From: Ignelater luminosus
Taxonomy: Eukaryota > Arthropoda > Insecta > Coleoptera > Elateridae
Length of the DNA: 64,000 bases
Direction of reading: 5' to 3'
NCBI GenBank assembly: GCA_011009095.1
Contig: VTPC01000032.1
Span: 1 to 64,000, forward strand
Each line of letters starts with the position of its first letter. Position 1 is the first letter of the stretch. The notes under the pieces are model-generated. The model searched no databases. It was given only the letters and a program-made list of their open reading frames with translations, and was not told the DNA's origin. Of the stretch, positions 10,866 to 24,400 are shown piece by piece. The translations under genes and the position numbers were made by a program.

Positions 10866-13800
10866 CATTATTAAAGGATGCGAAAAACGCCAAAACAGTT
10901 GACTTGTTCTTAGATATTTAAAAATAAAATAAATATATAGAACAAGATGCATTTTTTACACACAATGAAAAATGCCTTTTAATCCCGACAAGGTATTTCT
11001 CGACGACACAGTTTCACAATTGCCTTCATGGGGAAATATCCACGTTGTTAAAGGATGAGAAGAAAACTAAAACAGTTGACTAGTTCTCAAACATTTTTGC
11101 TAAAAACGAATATTTAGAGCGAGATGCATTTTTAACATACAATGAAGAAAAACCTCGTTATCCCTGCTGAGTATTTCTCGACTGTACCACAGTTTCACAA
11201 TTGCCTTCATGGGGAAATACCCACGTTGTTAAAGGATGCGAAGAAAACTAAAACAGTTGACTAGTTCTTAGAAACTTTTTCTAAGAACGAACATTTAGAG
11301 CGAGATGCATTTTTAACATACAATGAAGAAACGCCTCGTAATCCCTGTTGGGTATTTCTCGCCGATACAGTTCCAAGATTGCCTTCATGGGGAAGTACCC
11401 ACGTTGCTAAAGAATGCGAAAAACACTAAAACAGTTGACTAGTTCTCAGATATTTTTTCAAAAAATAAATAATCAGAACAAGATGCATTGTTTGCACACA
11501 ATGAAGAAAAGCCTTTTAATCTCGACTGGGTATTTTTCGACAGTACAGTTCCAAGATCGTCTTCATAAAAAAGTACCGACGTTGTTAAAGGATGCGAAAG
11601 CAGTAAAACAGTTGACTAGTTCTTACAAAGTTTTTTCTAAAAAGGAATATCCAGAACGAGTTGCATTTTTAACACACAACGAAGTAAAGCCTCGTCGTAA
11701 TCACTGCTGGGTATTTCTCGACAGTGCAGTTCCACAATTGCCGTCATGTGGAAATACCGACGTTGTTAAAGGATGCGAAAAACACTAAAACAGTTGACTT
11801 GTTCCTAGATACTTTTTCAAAAAACAAATATTTAGAGGGAGATGCATTTTCAACACACAATGAAATAAAGGGGTATTCTTTGACGGTACAGTTCTAAGAT
11901 TGCACTAATGAGGAAATACCGACGTTGTTAAGGGATGCGAAAAACACTAAAACAGTTGACCAATTCTGAGATATTTTTTTAAAAAATAAATATTTAGAAC
12001 GAGATGCATTTTTTGCACACAATGAAGAAAAGCCTCTTAATTGCAAATGGGTATTTCTCGACGCTACAGTTTTAAGATTGCCCTAATGGCAAAATACCGA
12101 CGTTGTTAGAGGATGCGAAAGACACTAAAACAGTTGACTTGTTTCTAGATGGTTTTTCTAAAAGCGAATATTTAGAACGAGATCTTGTATCTTAATTGGT
12201 TTGGAGTACCTAGTATTTATTACTTTAACCTTCTTTGACATGTGGTGGTCAGTTTTTTTGATGGTTGTGGGGGGCAAAATTGTAGGCTTTTTATTAATTA
12301 TTTGTAGGAGCTGTTTAGTCGATTGTGTCGATGTCTGATGTTTTGTCGAGATTGTTTTTCTTTGGGGATTTGTTAACTTTGGGGGAGTTTTGATAGGTTT
12401 CAAGAAGGTTTTCCAGTTGTAGAAGCTTGCATTTTTGATTTTGGACTATTTACGTCCCAGGAAGCGGTTTGCAGAGAGTAGGTTTCCTTTGTTGTATTGT
12501 CATTATTTTTAGAATAGTTGTAGGATTTCGGGCAACAGCTGCAGGAAAGCTGCTGAAATGTCTTTGTTGTCAATATCGTCTAAAGTTATGTGTAGTAGTT
12601 TTTTTTAATAAGTTGGGGTGGCTGGTATATGCTGCGTTTCCCAGAAGTTGAGATAAAAGTGCGGGGTTGTTTGTTGGTATCTCTGGCCATGTTGTTCGGT
12701 GTGTAACTGCAGCTGGGGTATGAGTGAAGGACGTGGAATGATGTTGGACTGGTTGAGCTGATGACGATGAGGCGGTAAATCTTGTAGTGGATCTTGGAGC
12801 TGTTTGGGGTGTTGGAGGTTGGACTTGTTACTTTTTGGGAAATCTGGGAAATCCACGGTAACTAGCTGGGTGATTACCACTGCAGTTGATACATGTTGCC
12901 GGCTGGTCCTTCGGTTTAGTGCATGACGCCTGTGATGGACGACGGCAAATTTGACGCAACGAGGTGCCGAGTGGCAGCCTCTTTGGGTATGGTTGAAGCC
13001 TTGACATCTGTGGCACTGGCTGATTACGTCTTTCTTTTTCGTGAGTTCTCGGTTCGTATCGACAAGGATAGAACCGAAAGAATGTTTCAGATGTTTTTAG
13101 CATTTTTGGTGCGGTCAAGTATGACAAGTACTAGTGGAATCGGATAGTGTTCTCTTCCTACGTGAAGCAGAATAACAGCGATGACTGCAAAACCTTTGGA
13201 TTTAAGATCGACAGCGACGTCGTCAGTTGGAATAGCCTCTGAGAAACCACAGGAGACTACTTTTAGTGGTTTTTCTTTGTTTAACTGACATGTATAGAAG
13301 GATACTGAGCTATCGTCTAAAAAGTATATTATGTTACGATAATCTTCTGTGCTTGTAGGTTGGATGCTTATTCCATCAGCAATATTTTTGGCCTTGGAAA
13401 CGCTCATTTTTAATTTTGTAAATTCCTTTGAAGGGGTCGTCCATTTGTCTTTGTTTTTGATAATAATTTGTGGAATTTTTGAGTTTTTGGCAGGTGAAAG
13501 GATATGTGGTTCTGGGGGTTCTGCTAATACGTCAAAGCGGTTTACTGTTTCTGTCGGGGTGTTGTCTGCGGAGTCTCTTCTGGTTCGTTTATTAGTTATA
13601 CGACCTGTAATTGGAATAAAATCGTCATTATCATTGTTTGGGGGGTTTGACATTTCGGGTTTTGTATCATTTTATTTCGATGGGTAGTGGAGGCCATAGT
13701 TTTTGAGTTTGTCGACGAAATCGTCCAACTCTTCTTCATTCATGTCTTCAATTTTTGTTGCCATTACTGGTATTTTTGAATTGCTCTAAATTAGATAAAC

Positions 13801-14705
13801 GTTAAAGGATATTTTCTATGCGCACTGACTTAGTCCTGATGAAGACTGTTTTTTACACTATCACGAGTGTTTTATTTATCTGTTATTATCGCACAAAAAG
13901 ACTTTATTGTGGAGCGCTAATTTGAATTTGACTTTGACATTTTAACTCATAGCCAACTCCTTTAGAACGAGATGCACTTGTTATACGCAATGAAGAAAAA
14001 CCTCTTAATCATGACTGGGTATTTCGCGACGGTACATTTCCGAAATTGCCTTAATGGGGAAATACCGATGGAGTTTAAGGTTAAGAAAAACACTAAAACA
14101 GTTGACTTGTTCCTAGATGGTTTTTCTAAAAGCGAATATTTAGAACGAGATGCACTTGTTACACACAATGAAGAAAAGCCTTTTAATTCCGACTAAGTAT
14201 GTCTCGGCGGCACAGTTACAAAATTGTTGTTGTTAAAAGATGCGAAAGACACTAAAACAGTTAACTGATTTTTAAATACTATTTCGTAAAACAAATATTT
14301 AAAACGAGGTGCATTATTTACATACAATGAAGAAAAGCCTCTTAATCCTGGCTGAGTATTTCTGGACGGTACAGTTCCAAAATTGCTTACTTGGGACATA
14401 CCGACGTTGTTAAACAATGCGAAGAATACTAAAACAGTTAATTTGTTTCGAGATGGTTTTTCTAAAAGCGAATATTTAGAACGAGATACATTTTTTACAC
14501 ACACTGGAGAAAAGCTGCTTGATCTCTACTTGCTATTTCTCAACCGTACAGTTTGAAAATTGCATTTAGGAGATGGTAGGAAAAAAGTCGAGAAACAAAG
14601 AAAATTAACGTGTTCTTAGATGTTTTGAGAAAAACAAATATTTTGGAATTGATGCTCTTTACACACAGACTGAAGAAAAGCTTCTAAATCTTCAAATTTC
14701 TCGAA
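10866..14705. repeat. 178-bp satellite array, about 12 units, interrupted by a LINE
   Basis: The word ACAGTTGAC or a close variant recurs at 10895, 11072, 11253, 11431, 11608, 11790, 11952, 12130, 14098, 14257 and 14434. Spacings are mostly 177-182 bases, and two are 159-162 because of internal deletions. Each unit also contains AGAACGAGATGCA, ACACACAATGAAGAAAA and GGGTATTTCTCGAC. The unit between 12130 and 14098 is split by a 1,777-base insertion; once this and its duplicated target are removed the spacing is 178. The first and last copies fade at the edges. Some frames stay open across one or two units on both strands (for example 11414-11788), but 178 is not a multiple of three and stops appear in other units, so I do not call a gene. 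Confidence 0.93.
12184..13960 (-). mobile_element. Jockey-type LINE copy (ORF1/gag only) nested in the satellite
   Basis: The insertion is flanked by 13-bp direct repeats TTTAGAACGAGAT (12171-12183 and 13961-13973), which rebuild one satellite unit exactly. On the minus strand a short start (MATKIEDMNEEELDDFV, near 13760) is followed by a 188-codon frame at 13653-13087 with IIIKNKDKWT, typical of Jockey gag. In the next frame come zinc-knuckle blocks near 13030-12860 (CHRCQGFNHTQRGCH and ATCINCSGNHPASYRG). A proline/glutamine-rich tail runs to about 12190. Endonuclease, RT and poly(A) are absent: the copy stops near the ORF1/ORF2 boundary. Gag packages the element RNA in relatives. One or two frame changes are visible, so it is inactive but fairly young compared with other LINEs here. 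Confidence 0.9.
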
Positions 14706-14739
14706 ATATAATTAAAATCGTTCCTTTTCTACATTTTTC

Positions 14740-17700
14740 TCCAAATCTTTTTTTTTTCTTGTTCCGTCCACGATTCTCGTGGGTCTTCTCTCTTGTTCTT
14801 TCATAGTTTGAACGACTGAATTATTTTAAATTTCTTTTTTTTTCTTCTTCGAAACTGTTTCTGATTTCTTCACTTCTTATTATTTGTCTTCTTAGATAAT
14901 TCATTTCAACTTCTTTATTCATTGCTCAAACTTCACTTCTCTAATTTAACCATACCCTGTCCTTTTTGATTCTTGTTTTTGCTTGATAGACTTTTGTCTC
15001 ACCATAATAAACTTAGCTCTTCACGAACCTTCCTAGCATTCTTTTTGTTGTAATCTTTTCTGCTTTTTTTATAAAAAAGAATTTTTCGTTGTCAATGATG
15101 ATTCTGGAGATTTTGTGCTTTTTAACTTCTACAATTCTTTTTTGTAGTTTGCGATATTTTTGCTTATATTGTTAATATTCAAGTCGGTTTGCGTGGTAAG
15201 TAGATATTACACAGTCTTTTATTTTCTGAAATTACTTCTATTAAACAAACTGGTTATTTTTCTGTTGCTACCTTGTAAACTGTTGACCGGATTTTCTATA
15301 TTCCTCTTCAATATTGTCAGTTGGTTCAGTTGTTTTCTTGCATATAAGTTGTTTATACTTTCTTGGTGTAGTCAGAGTTTGTATTGTTTGTATTTGGTTC
15401 TTTTTTTTTGGACGTTTGTTGTTTCATTCTGTTGACTGATTTTAGTATATGGGAATACTAAGTTAGCTACACTAAATAAATACTGATTGTGCCACAGGTG
15501 ATGCTTCTCTTCATTTGATAGCCATTTACTTTGGAACGTGAGCTTTCTACATTTGCTAAAGAAAGTAAATTCCCAAGGTTGCAGTTATGTTGACTCAAGG
15601 ATATAAGAATTCCAGAGTAGTTTCCAGATAAGTATTATCTTGTACAGATAAAAGCCTTTCCAGTCCAGTAAAATAAATGAAAAAATTAAATTCGGTTTCA
15701 TAATAACCTCTCCCTGCGTTCACACCATAAAAACACAAATTTTCCTGTTGTGATTCACCATGAAATTTATGATTTAGGAAGCCAGTAATCTTTCTTTAAC
15801 TTTTTTTAGTTCTATTATCTCAATAAGGATTGCAGATTACTAACAGATATTCCAAATCGCTTTCTACAGTTGCATTGTATAATATTGTACATGAATGAGT
15901 ATTGCTAAAAGATTTGACATTTCTCATCAAAAACTCAAATTTCGTAAAGTTTTTTAGATAATAAATCAATATGAAAGGTAAAGGGCATTTTTACCTCAAC
16001 AAATTCTTTATTTGTTCAACTCTTTGCAGAATTACATTGTTCTGGTGACAGTCAGAAGCATAATTCCGTTATTATACTACCTAAATATTCATATGTTGTT
16101 ACTCTTTCTAGTATCTTCCCATTACACTCTATTTCCTTATTGCTCTGGTCTTCTTTTTCATTTATTACCATCACGTTAGTTTTCCCATGTTTACTTCTAT
16201 TTTCATTTTTTGTATTTCTTTAATTCTTAAATTTACTAACTTCTGCATTTTGTTTTTAGTGTTTGCTACTAGTACTATGTCATCTGCATATAGCAAACTA
16301 TTTTTTTACAGGATTCATGTTTCTATGTTTAATTACTGCGTTGAGTGATTTTCTCTTATCTTTCATGTTTTTTTTGTAAATTTGGCTTAAACTATTTCCC
16401 TGTCCTATTCCTTTATGTGTTTTAAATTTCTTAGATCTTTTTCCTCCTATTTCCACCTTTTCCTTTAGCTTGTCTTGTATGTACTTCTAATGATTTTAAT
16501 TAGTGTTGTGGCTATCTTTAGTTGTGCTACACATCTCCATATTACTCTTCTATCTAGTGAGTCAAACGCTGCTTTTTAGGTCAATAAACTTTAAAAATAG
16601 TTCGTTTCCTGCTTCTATTCTTCTTATTAGTCTCCTTAATATAAATATATTATCGTTTGTTTATCTTTCTAGTCTAAATGCAGCTTGTTCTTCCTCTAGT
16701 TTCGGCTCTACGTATCCTCTTAATCTTTTCTCTAGTATTGAAGTGTAAAGTTTGTAGTTTGTTTGAGTTAGGCATATTATGTTTCTTTTCCTTTTTTATA
16801 TTTAGGTATTATTAAATTATTTTCCCATTTCTCTGGGATCTGTTTCTCTGGTCCATGCGTTTTTACATATTTTTCATATCCACTCCTTTCTTTTCTATCC
16901 TAGGTATTGAATTAATTCTGTAGGTATTTTGTCCTCTCGGCATGTTTTTTCATTATTTGTATAGTTTGGTGTATTTCTTCTCTTGTTATTCCATGTAACT
17001 GTTCTTCTGTTTCTTCTTCATCTACATTTCCACTGGTGTTCTTCCTTTAACTTTTTCGCTGTTTCTCTTCTCAGTTGATCATTTTTGTCTCTTATCGATC
17101 TGATTTCCTTTCTGTTACTTCGGGTCCAAAATTGTCGACTATCTCTTTTATAACTTTCATTTATGTATGTTTCATATTTTCTCCAACTTTCTTTTTTTGC
17201 TCTTTTAATTTTCTTTACTATATTTCTTTTTGTGTAGTATTCCTCTCTCTCGTTTATTGTCTTGATTTGGTTGTATTTTTTCCAAACGAGCTTCTTTTCT
17301 TTTATTAAAGTTTTAATTTCATTGTTTCACCACTCTGTTTTCTTTACGTGTTTAGTAATATTACTTCTTTCACATACTTTCTCTGCTTTTTTTTATCACC
17401 ACTCGTTTAAATATCTTTCATCTTTCTTCCAGTATCCATTCTGTTTTTTCGTTTACCAGTCTTTGTAATTCTTCATTTTTTCTCTTTTTGATATTTTGGT
17501 TGGTTTTCTTTAGTCTTTAATTTATGTAATGTTATTATATTGTGTTTGATCTGTTTTTCTGCTCTTATTGCTGTGATTATGCATGCTACTACCACTAGCA
17601 TGCAGTTAATCCTGTTTCAGCGTCTTTTCTTGTTTAAATTTTTTGAATTATTTTTGTCAACTCTTGCGTATGTACTATGTAATCGATTAGGTTCTTATCA

Positions 17701-18940
17701 TTTCGTTCTTTTGCTAGGAATGTGTATTTGTCTTCTATTGGTTGTTCCCAATATGTATTTTCTATTTTTAGTTCATTCCTTTGACAGAATTCAATCATCT
17801 CTATTCTATTTCTATTTATCGTATCTTCACTATTATATTCCCATTCCTCCCATTCCTAGGTTGTGATCTTTGCTTACTTACTTCCTTTCTAGCTTCATCT
17901 AATTCAGTTTGGAAATTATTATAAAATTCTGTTACTTCTCCTTCTACTGTTATTGCTATTAGTCCATATATTTATGTTATATTTACTTTTTCTTCCAATT
18001 GAAATCTCATTACCAGTAATCTTAAGTTTGCTGTCTTAATTTTTATGACCTTGTCTCTTATGTCTTCTGATAGTATTATCCCAACTCCTTACGTCGCTCC
18101 GTTTTCTTGGTTTGCTCCTTAGTAGTATAATGGTAAGTTGCCAAATTCCTTTTCCTTGTTTCTATGTTTTGATTAACCGTAATATTTTTATCTTATCTTC
18201 TTCCAGTTCCTCTGTCAATTCTATCTGTTTTCCTTTCAGTGATGTAATATTCTAAGTACCTATTCTTATTTCTTTTTTATACCTTGGTGTGGTTGGAGTT
18301 ATACGTATTATTATTTTATTTAGTTTTTCTTTTGTAGTATTATTTTTGTCGCTATTATCTTTATTACTACTACATTTACTATTATTACAAGCTATTAGTA
18401 TTGCTATTTCTATTATTATTCTAATCACTAATTTTAACTGTAGGTACATATTTTTGTTTATCTGGGTTTATTAGCTTTTTTATTTTTGGTGGTTGTAATT
18501 TTTTTATTGTCTTTGCAATGTTTTCATTTTCTCTTTCTTTTTCTCTTAATGATCTATACTCATATTTCCTTGCATTTGTCCTCTTTATCTTCTTTTTTGT
18601 GCTGTTATGTTTAGATTTTTCAATATATAATACCTCCCCTTTTATAAGTAGTTTGTTGTATCTTAAGATAGCGTTTTGTCCTTTTGCTCTTGCACCTTAT
18701 AAGTACCTTATTAATTCTCTTCTTTGTTCTTGGATCTTCTTAGGAAAGTCTTCATGTATGTATATATTCGTACCTTTCAATTTCTCTGTTTCTTTAGGTA
18801 TTTGAGCTTTTTTATTTCAAGATTTTAATTCTGGTCTTGTTTCTGTCTTTGTTTCCAATTCTTCTACGTTTAATTGTACTTGTATTTTATCCATGATCCT
18901 TTTTGTTTTTGTCTGAGGCGTATTTTTCCATGCTTATCAA
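14740..18940 (-). mobile_element. Long decayed LINE, ORF1 end to C-terminal tail
   Basis: Read from right to left. At 18890-18480 there is the end of an ORF1 (IYIHEDFPKKIQEQRREL, then GQNAILRYNKLLIKGE), a nucleic-acid-binding type. At 18250-17700 there is an endonuclease relic. At 17500-17050 comes the charged linker between endonuclease and RT. At 16740-16560 the RT reads LLEKRLRGYVEPKLEEEQAAF and FIDLKAAFDS-like motif A, with motif B near 16400 as GIGQGNSLSQ, and motif C is intact as LLYADDIVLVAN, with YADD at 16290-16279. At about 16100 comes YEYLGSII. The zone 15450-15980 is not recognisable and may be an insertion. 15435-14740 again looks like LINE tail (AMNKEVEMNYLRR, then QTMKEQERRPTRIV). 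Many stops and frame changes mark it as old. Confidence 0.8.
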
Positions 18941-21325
18941 ATTCCCAACCTATCAACTATTATTAATTGATGTAAAACTCTGGAAAATATGTTAGAAATC
19001 GTTATCGTTACCACTTTTTTTATATCATAAGTTTCCTTTTTTAGCGAATACGACTTTTTTTTATTATTTCTTTGAAAAAATCGATAGAATCTACCCATAT
19101 AATCATCAGGGATATTGCTTTCAATTCTTGAGAAAAGAACTTGACATTTCTTGCATCGGTATGCCCTTTCTGCCGCTTTACGCCTGCAGGGTTTGAACTG
19201 GTTTTGGTTCTTGTTCGTTGCTGTAGTTGCTGGCTAGTTATTTCTTGGCTAAGACATATAGTTGTCCTATGGGATCTATGGTTACTGCAGAATTGATAAG
19301 AAGAGGTTAGTTTTAGTTTTTTCTAAAGGAATTTGGAAGAGGTAGGGTCTTTGGTGGTTGGTAAATTTTGCTCTGTAGCGGATATTGAAGAGAGTTCTGA
19401 AGAGATTGGGGTATCATTCTTTTCTTGGATGTCCAGGGAATTCGAATCCGAACTCTTCGGAAGGCGCATTACGTACAATCTCTTGGTTTTTTTACTTTCA
19501 TAGAAAATGGGCATAGCAATATCAACCCTTACCCCCTTCTCTATGGCTTTGTTCTTAGTAAGTAATCTTTCAAATCTTTGAGTCATTCTCAGCCTACATC
19601 AGGCAATCGTTGGTTTGTCAAACTATGATAATACAACTTTTTTGGTTCTGATTATTTTCGTCGCAATTGTCTGCATTTTTGTAACGCAAAGTTTCTTAAT
19701 TGCTGTATTTTAGACCACGGAATACCAACACTAAGAGAAAACACTAAATTAAATGCTTTTAGTTTTCTTTCATTGATGTTCTTCTTGTGCACAATTTTGT
19801 AAACCACGATACGCAAAGTTTGATGTTTTACTACTGAAAATGACATTTTGATTGAGTTCTAAAAGTTTCTAAAACATTGACTTTTGTTAATTGGTTGACT
19901 AAGCTAAAAGCCTTGGTAATGAACTTAATATAAGTATATTAATCTTCAAGAACAGTAGTCATAACTTCGATCTCAACTGCAAAGATCTGTCTTTGTATTT
20001 TGACAGAAGTTTAAAACAATATTGAAGGTTTGCTGAGAAGTCTTTAGAATTTAATTTCTTCCCTCTACTTTGTTTTAACATTGATCTCAATACGAAATTT
20101 TATCCTTGATTTCAACATTTTTAAAATATTGAGGCCTACATTGAGTTATCTAGCAGCTCAATCTCAAGTTCAGGTTTTAATTGGATTGAACTGAGCTTTT
20201 GCATTTTGAACCAATCAAGCTTAAATCCTACAAAGTTTCAAGTTTATCTGAGCATGATTAAAAAATTCTCTGCGTATAGAACTTAAAATTGAATATTGGA
20301 AAAGAATATAATGCAAGTTTGTCCTGCCGTAGACTTAATTTCTCATTTTCCTCACTTAGTCTGTATTAGATATTAAAGAATATGAGAACATTGTTCAAGG
20401 CTAATGACGTAAATGACTGTAATAGTATGGTTGATAGGCGTATTGAGCGTGTATGATTGTATTTATAGTTAGTATTTCAGTGAGTCTATGCTCATCTTAA
20501 ATAAACACAAACTCAAGTCGTTTACTTCTTTATATCGAGTCTGGGTAAAAGTGCGAGTTCATATTTTCGAGTTAACTCAGTTATAAAATATTAGAGCGTG
20601 TTTGAACACAGCTCAAGTTTGAATTTGGTTCAAGTATTGACTTTTTATTATTAATTTCAATGACAGAAGGAAATACCTTGAATACCTTTCAGCAGCCTTC
20701 TAATTTTAAATTTGATCCAGCCTCCAAACAAAAAAGGACAAGCGAAATGCATGCGCCACACTGTGACACCTACAACAGCGGAGTCATTCAGGGAATCGTT
20801 TCCTGCTGATACCTAGCATACCCTGACAAAATTTCCGCTGAATTAATAAGAGTTTCTCTCATAAATAATGAAACTGTGCTGGGATGAATCCCACACGGAG
20901 TCTTCCTACAATAATTTAAAATAAAATCTCAGTTTAGGTTTTATAATGGATCTAATTTTAAAACTTCAAATTAATTGGAGCATTTATTCTATTTTAATTA
21001 TTTTGAGCTAATTTATTAATTATCCGACTTTTTTGCAGTCATTTAGATTATTTTAGATACTAACATCTTCTAATGGGATTAAAACAGAAGATTCTCTGAA
21101 TAGAACGAAAAATCTCTATCTTAAAGAAATTGATTTTGAAATTTTCAATCTTCATCAAATTCCTGATATAAAAGCTCCTCGGGACCGTGCGGCATCTCAA
21201 CCTTCTCTCGATCATCCTATCCAATTGTCTTGTCTTCTTGTTTTGCTCACGACCTAACCTACAAAATTATTGCCTGAAAATACAGTTTATAGGAAAGGGA
21301 AACGATCAGGAGACTCAGTAGTTAA
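18941..21325. other. No gene I can name; two unexplained minus-strand frames
   Basis: Minus-strand frames at 19846-19652 (64 codons, Lys-rich, starting MSFSVVKHQTL) and 19586-19323 (87 codons, ending in a Ser/Thr-rich tail with TKDPTSSKF) lie close together in the same orientation. Below them, at 19200-19080, ERAYRCKKCQVLF has one CxxC pair. They could be exons of a small gene or a relic of a mobile element. I recognise no family, and the piece is not conserved-looking enough to call. The remainder to 21325 is A/T-rich with nothing to report. Confidence 0.3.
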
Positions 21326-21329
21326 TTTG

Positions 21330-21490
21330 GGCAGAGTCGGGCCTTTTCAAAAGTTTCCAAACCTGTCATTTCTTCAGGGTTTCTCTTTAGTTATTTCAGC
21401 GCAATTAATGAAATATTTAGGACCTGTCTCTTTTAGCCGATCAAGTTTTCTCGGGCCTTTTCAACCCTCTCAAGTTTTCTGTAGAATATT
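21330..21490 (-). repeat. Possible decayed copy of the GC-rich 9-bp-periodic repeat
   Basis: Words such as GTCGGGCCTTTTC, CGGGCCTTTTCAACC and CCTCTCAAG recur at roughly 10-base steps. They read like the minus strand of the array at 37.8-39.0 kb (compare its complement GGCCCTCTCAAGCC). The resemblance is by eye only and the copy is very eroded. Confidence 0.35.
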
Positions 21491-21499
21491 TTTCATAAT

Positions 21500-24400
21500 A
21501 ACACCATATTGACATTTTGCGTTCATAGCGTGTGATGTCGAGTTAAAAACCATTAAAGCCAATACCCAAATATTTGGTTCCCTATAAGGGATCAGGTATT
21601 CGTCATGGGACACTTTCTGTATCCTCTAAAGATTGGATTCATCGGTTGATGATCTTCTAAACATTCAAAATGATAATAGAATTTTTTCTTTTAATAGATA
21701 TTGTGTATTCCATGTTTATTATTACCTTATGATGCTAAAAAACTAACTTTTCATTTAAATTCGTGCTTACTGGGAAGTAAATATCAAATGTGTAGTTTAC
21801 ATTTTCGCATATAAATTGAAAATCATACCTAACAATTTAGAAAGGTTATAATTTTCATTTGTTACTTTTTAGGCAAATTACATATAATAATTTTCATATG
21901 AAAGTGATCATTTGACACGAATTATCCCAATAGTCCTAGTCCGCACCTCGCAACAATATTGAAATAACATCAAATTGAAAAATGGCGTGTTACGTGAAAT
22001 TTTCGGGTTATTATCTAAACTTTCATCTAATAAGAGTGTAAAATTACTCTTGGAGAATATAATGACGCAATTAAAAAGGGTCTGTTGACTCTATGTAATT
22101 TTACATAGCACAGCGCGCGAGCGTCCGATTTCTTGGTGGGTGCTTAGTTATGTTTAATGTATGGAATGAATACGATGATAAAGCGAAATAAAGGAAAGTA
22201 AATAAGAAAAAAGTGTAGTATCTGGTGAGAATTACGAAGGAAAGCGGAAACTGCAAATTTCCGGAATAAAATTTCACCAGCAGCAGAAGCACATATATAT
22301 ACACCTCTTCGCCGCCGCAAACAGAGGTGGTAGAGGAAGCGCAGAAAAATGAATTACATCTTCAAGAGAACCGCATTACTATCGCAACGGAGCGTTTGCA
22401 GAATTAGAGACGCCCGAGGATAACTCGACATTAGTTTATGCGCGACAAATTTAATATATAAAAGTTTGTGACCGGAAAAGAAATCAACTCCACTTCCTTA
22501 AGCTCCCGCGTTTTTGCAGCTCCATTACTTTGAGAAACCGGGGGAGAATTATTCGCCCATTTAAAAGACTTAACTGTACTTTAATGATAAAACATTTCGT
22601 CAAAACAGAAGCTATAACGGCGACTAAATTAATTTTCCCGCGTGTATACGCAACTTTAATTTCCCATTAATGTGAGGCTTTAATCCTATAAAAGTTTAAA
22701 ACACGAGACAGCCGCGCGATGTTGCTCTGATATCGGCCGTGCTTTCGTCAAAGCTCTGCCAGTTGCGAAAGTTCTTTGAGCCAGGATTATTTCGTTGTTT
22801 TTGTTCTAATTAAATTGAAATATTAGCATATTTATTGCGTTTCTCTACTGCTCAGTTTACTTTTTACTTATTTTTGCAACTAAAATTTCCAGTCTGCTCC
22901 AAATTGCAAACCGACCACACACATACACACAACGTTGGGATAATGTGAGTGGTTATGTCGTATATGATAATGTTCCGGTTATTATATTAAAATTATATTA
23001 CGACTTTAATACTCTAATAGGCGTTTAATGGAAATTATATTTGGGTTTATAACGTGCTTAGCGTGTTTTTTTTCAATAATCTTAATTGTTATTACGGCAG
23101 TAAATTCAATTTAATTTCGTTTATTAAAACTGTAAACTAGGAATTATGATCTCGGTTTTGTCGTGACAATGGCAGCTTAAACTTATTTTCTTCGGGATCT
23201 CTATTAAATATTATTTTAGTAGTTCCATCTAAAAGCCAAAACATCCTCTTCCGTTTTATTTAAACTTCAACATCAATATTCCAAAACGGAGGGAGGATTT
23301 TCATTTACACAGTCTATCTAACAATTGCAAGTAAGTACATATTTAAAGACGGAGAGAAATTTCGTCAGTAAAACTGTTTGCAATTTTGGCCTTTCCCTTC
23401 ACAGGCGAGGTTCGTAGAGTGTGCGCTAAAATATATTAAATTGCCACCTTTTACTTCATCCTTCTTAGACACCGACACCGCGGTTATGTTAATGACAACG
23501 CGTAGCGATTAACTTCCTGATGAAATTCCCGAATTAAGTGTTTAAGACACCTCGAGCCAAGCACTACGTATAACAAAACATTGTTTTATTAAATTATGTT
23601 CTCGGTTCTAGATTAAGATGCTGCGATGTGTAAACGTTTACTGTCAATACTGCTACAACTTATTGAAAACTTTATAGGATAACTAAATTATTTTCAGTCA
23701 TGAATTTAAGTACCTGTGTTACTATATGGGATGATTTATGATTTCGTTCGGTCTTTCTCATCTTTTCATTTTATGAGGCATACCGTTAAATGTTTTGTTG
23801 CAAAAACGGAAACCATCACTGCAAATAATTTCATTCTGCTGTCCACCAACCTACAGAATACAGATCAATTCAAATGTTAAATCAATAGGGATGATAGGTG
23901 AAAAAACAAAATTTCAGGTCTACAACTCTCTTAAAATCTAGAAAACCCAAGAATTACCTATAAAGCCGCCACTGGATTGTTTTTATTAAACAGGTAAGTC
24001 TAGAAACCTGTTTAGCAGACCTGTTATCACACAAAATCACAGCTGAAAAAGTTGAAAAACAGTTAAACCTTATTATATCAACTAGACCTCAACAGAATTG
24101 TATAGACAGGCCTGAAACACTATACAATATCCAACTGTATGCTTGGAGTAGATGTAAATTTATACCATAGAAAGAAACGACTTTAAGCAAAGACAGAATA
24201 AAATTGAAAATAGAAAGAAAAAGACGTACGAAAGGATGAAAGCTTGATTTAAAGCTTCCAGTTAGCACGAGAAAACAAAAAGGTTTTAGCAGAAGATGAC
24301 AAAACGAAAATTAAGAAAGCAGGCCTATTTCACATCTGTAAACGAGCTAATAAGGATTTTATCATGCCTAAGTTTAGATAAATGCAAAATAAGACAGAGA

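Noticed and set aside
11414-11788. 124-codon plus-strand frame in the satellite array
   Set aside because: It is made of two satellite units read in different frames; other units have stops in the same places.
15160-18805. Many hydrophobic plus-strand frames that look like membrane proteins
   Set aside because: Complement of the A-rich minus-strand LINE; Lys/Asn codons turn into Phe/Leu/Ile on the other strand.
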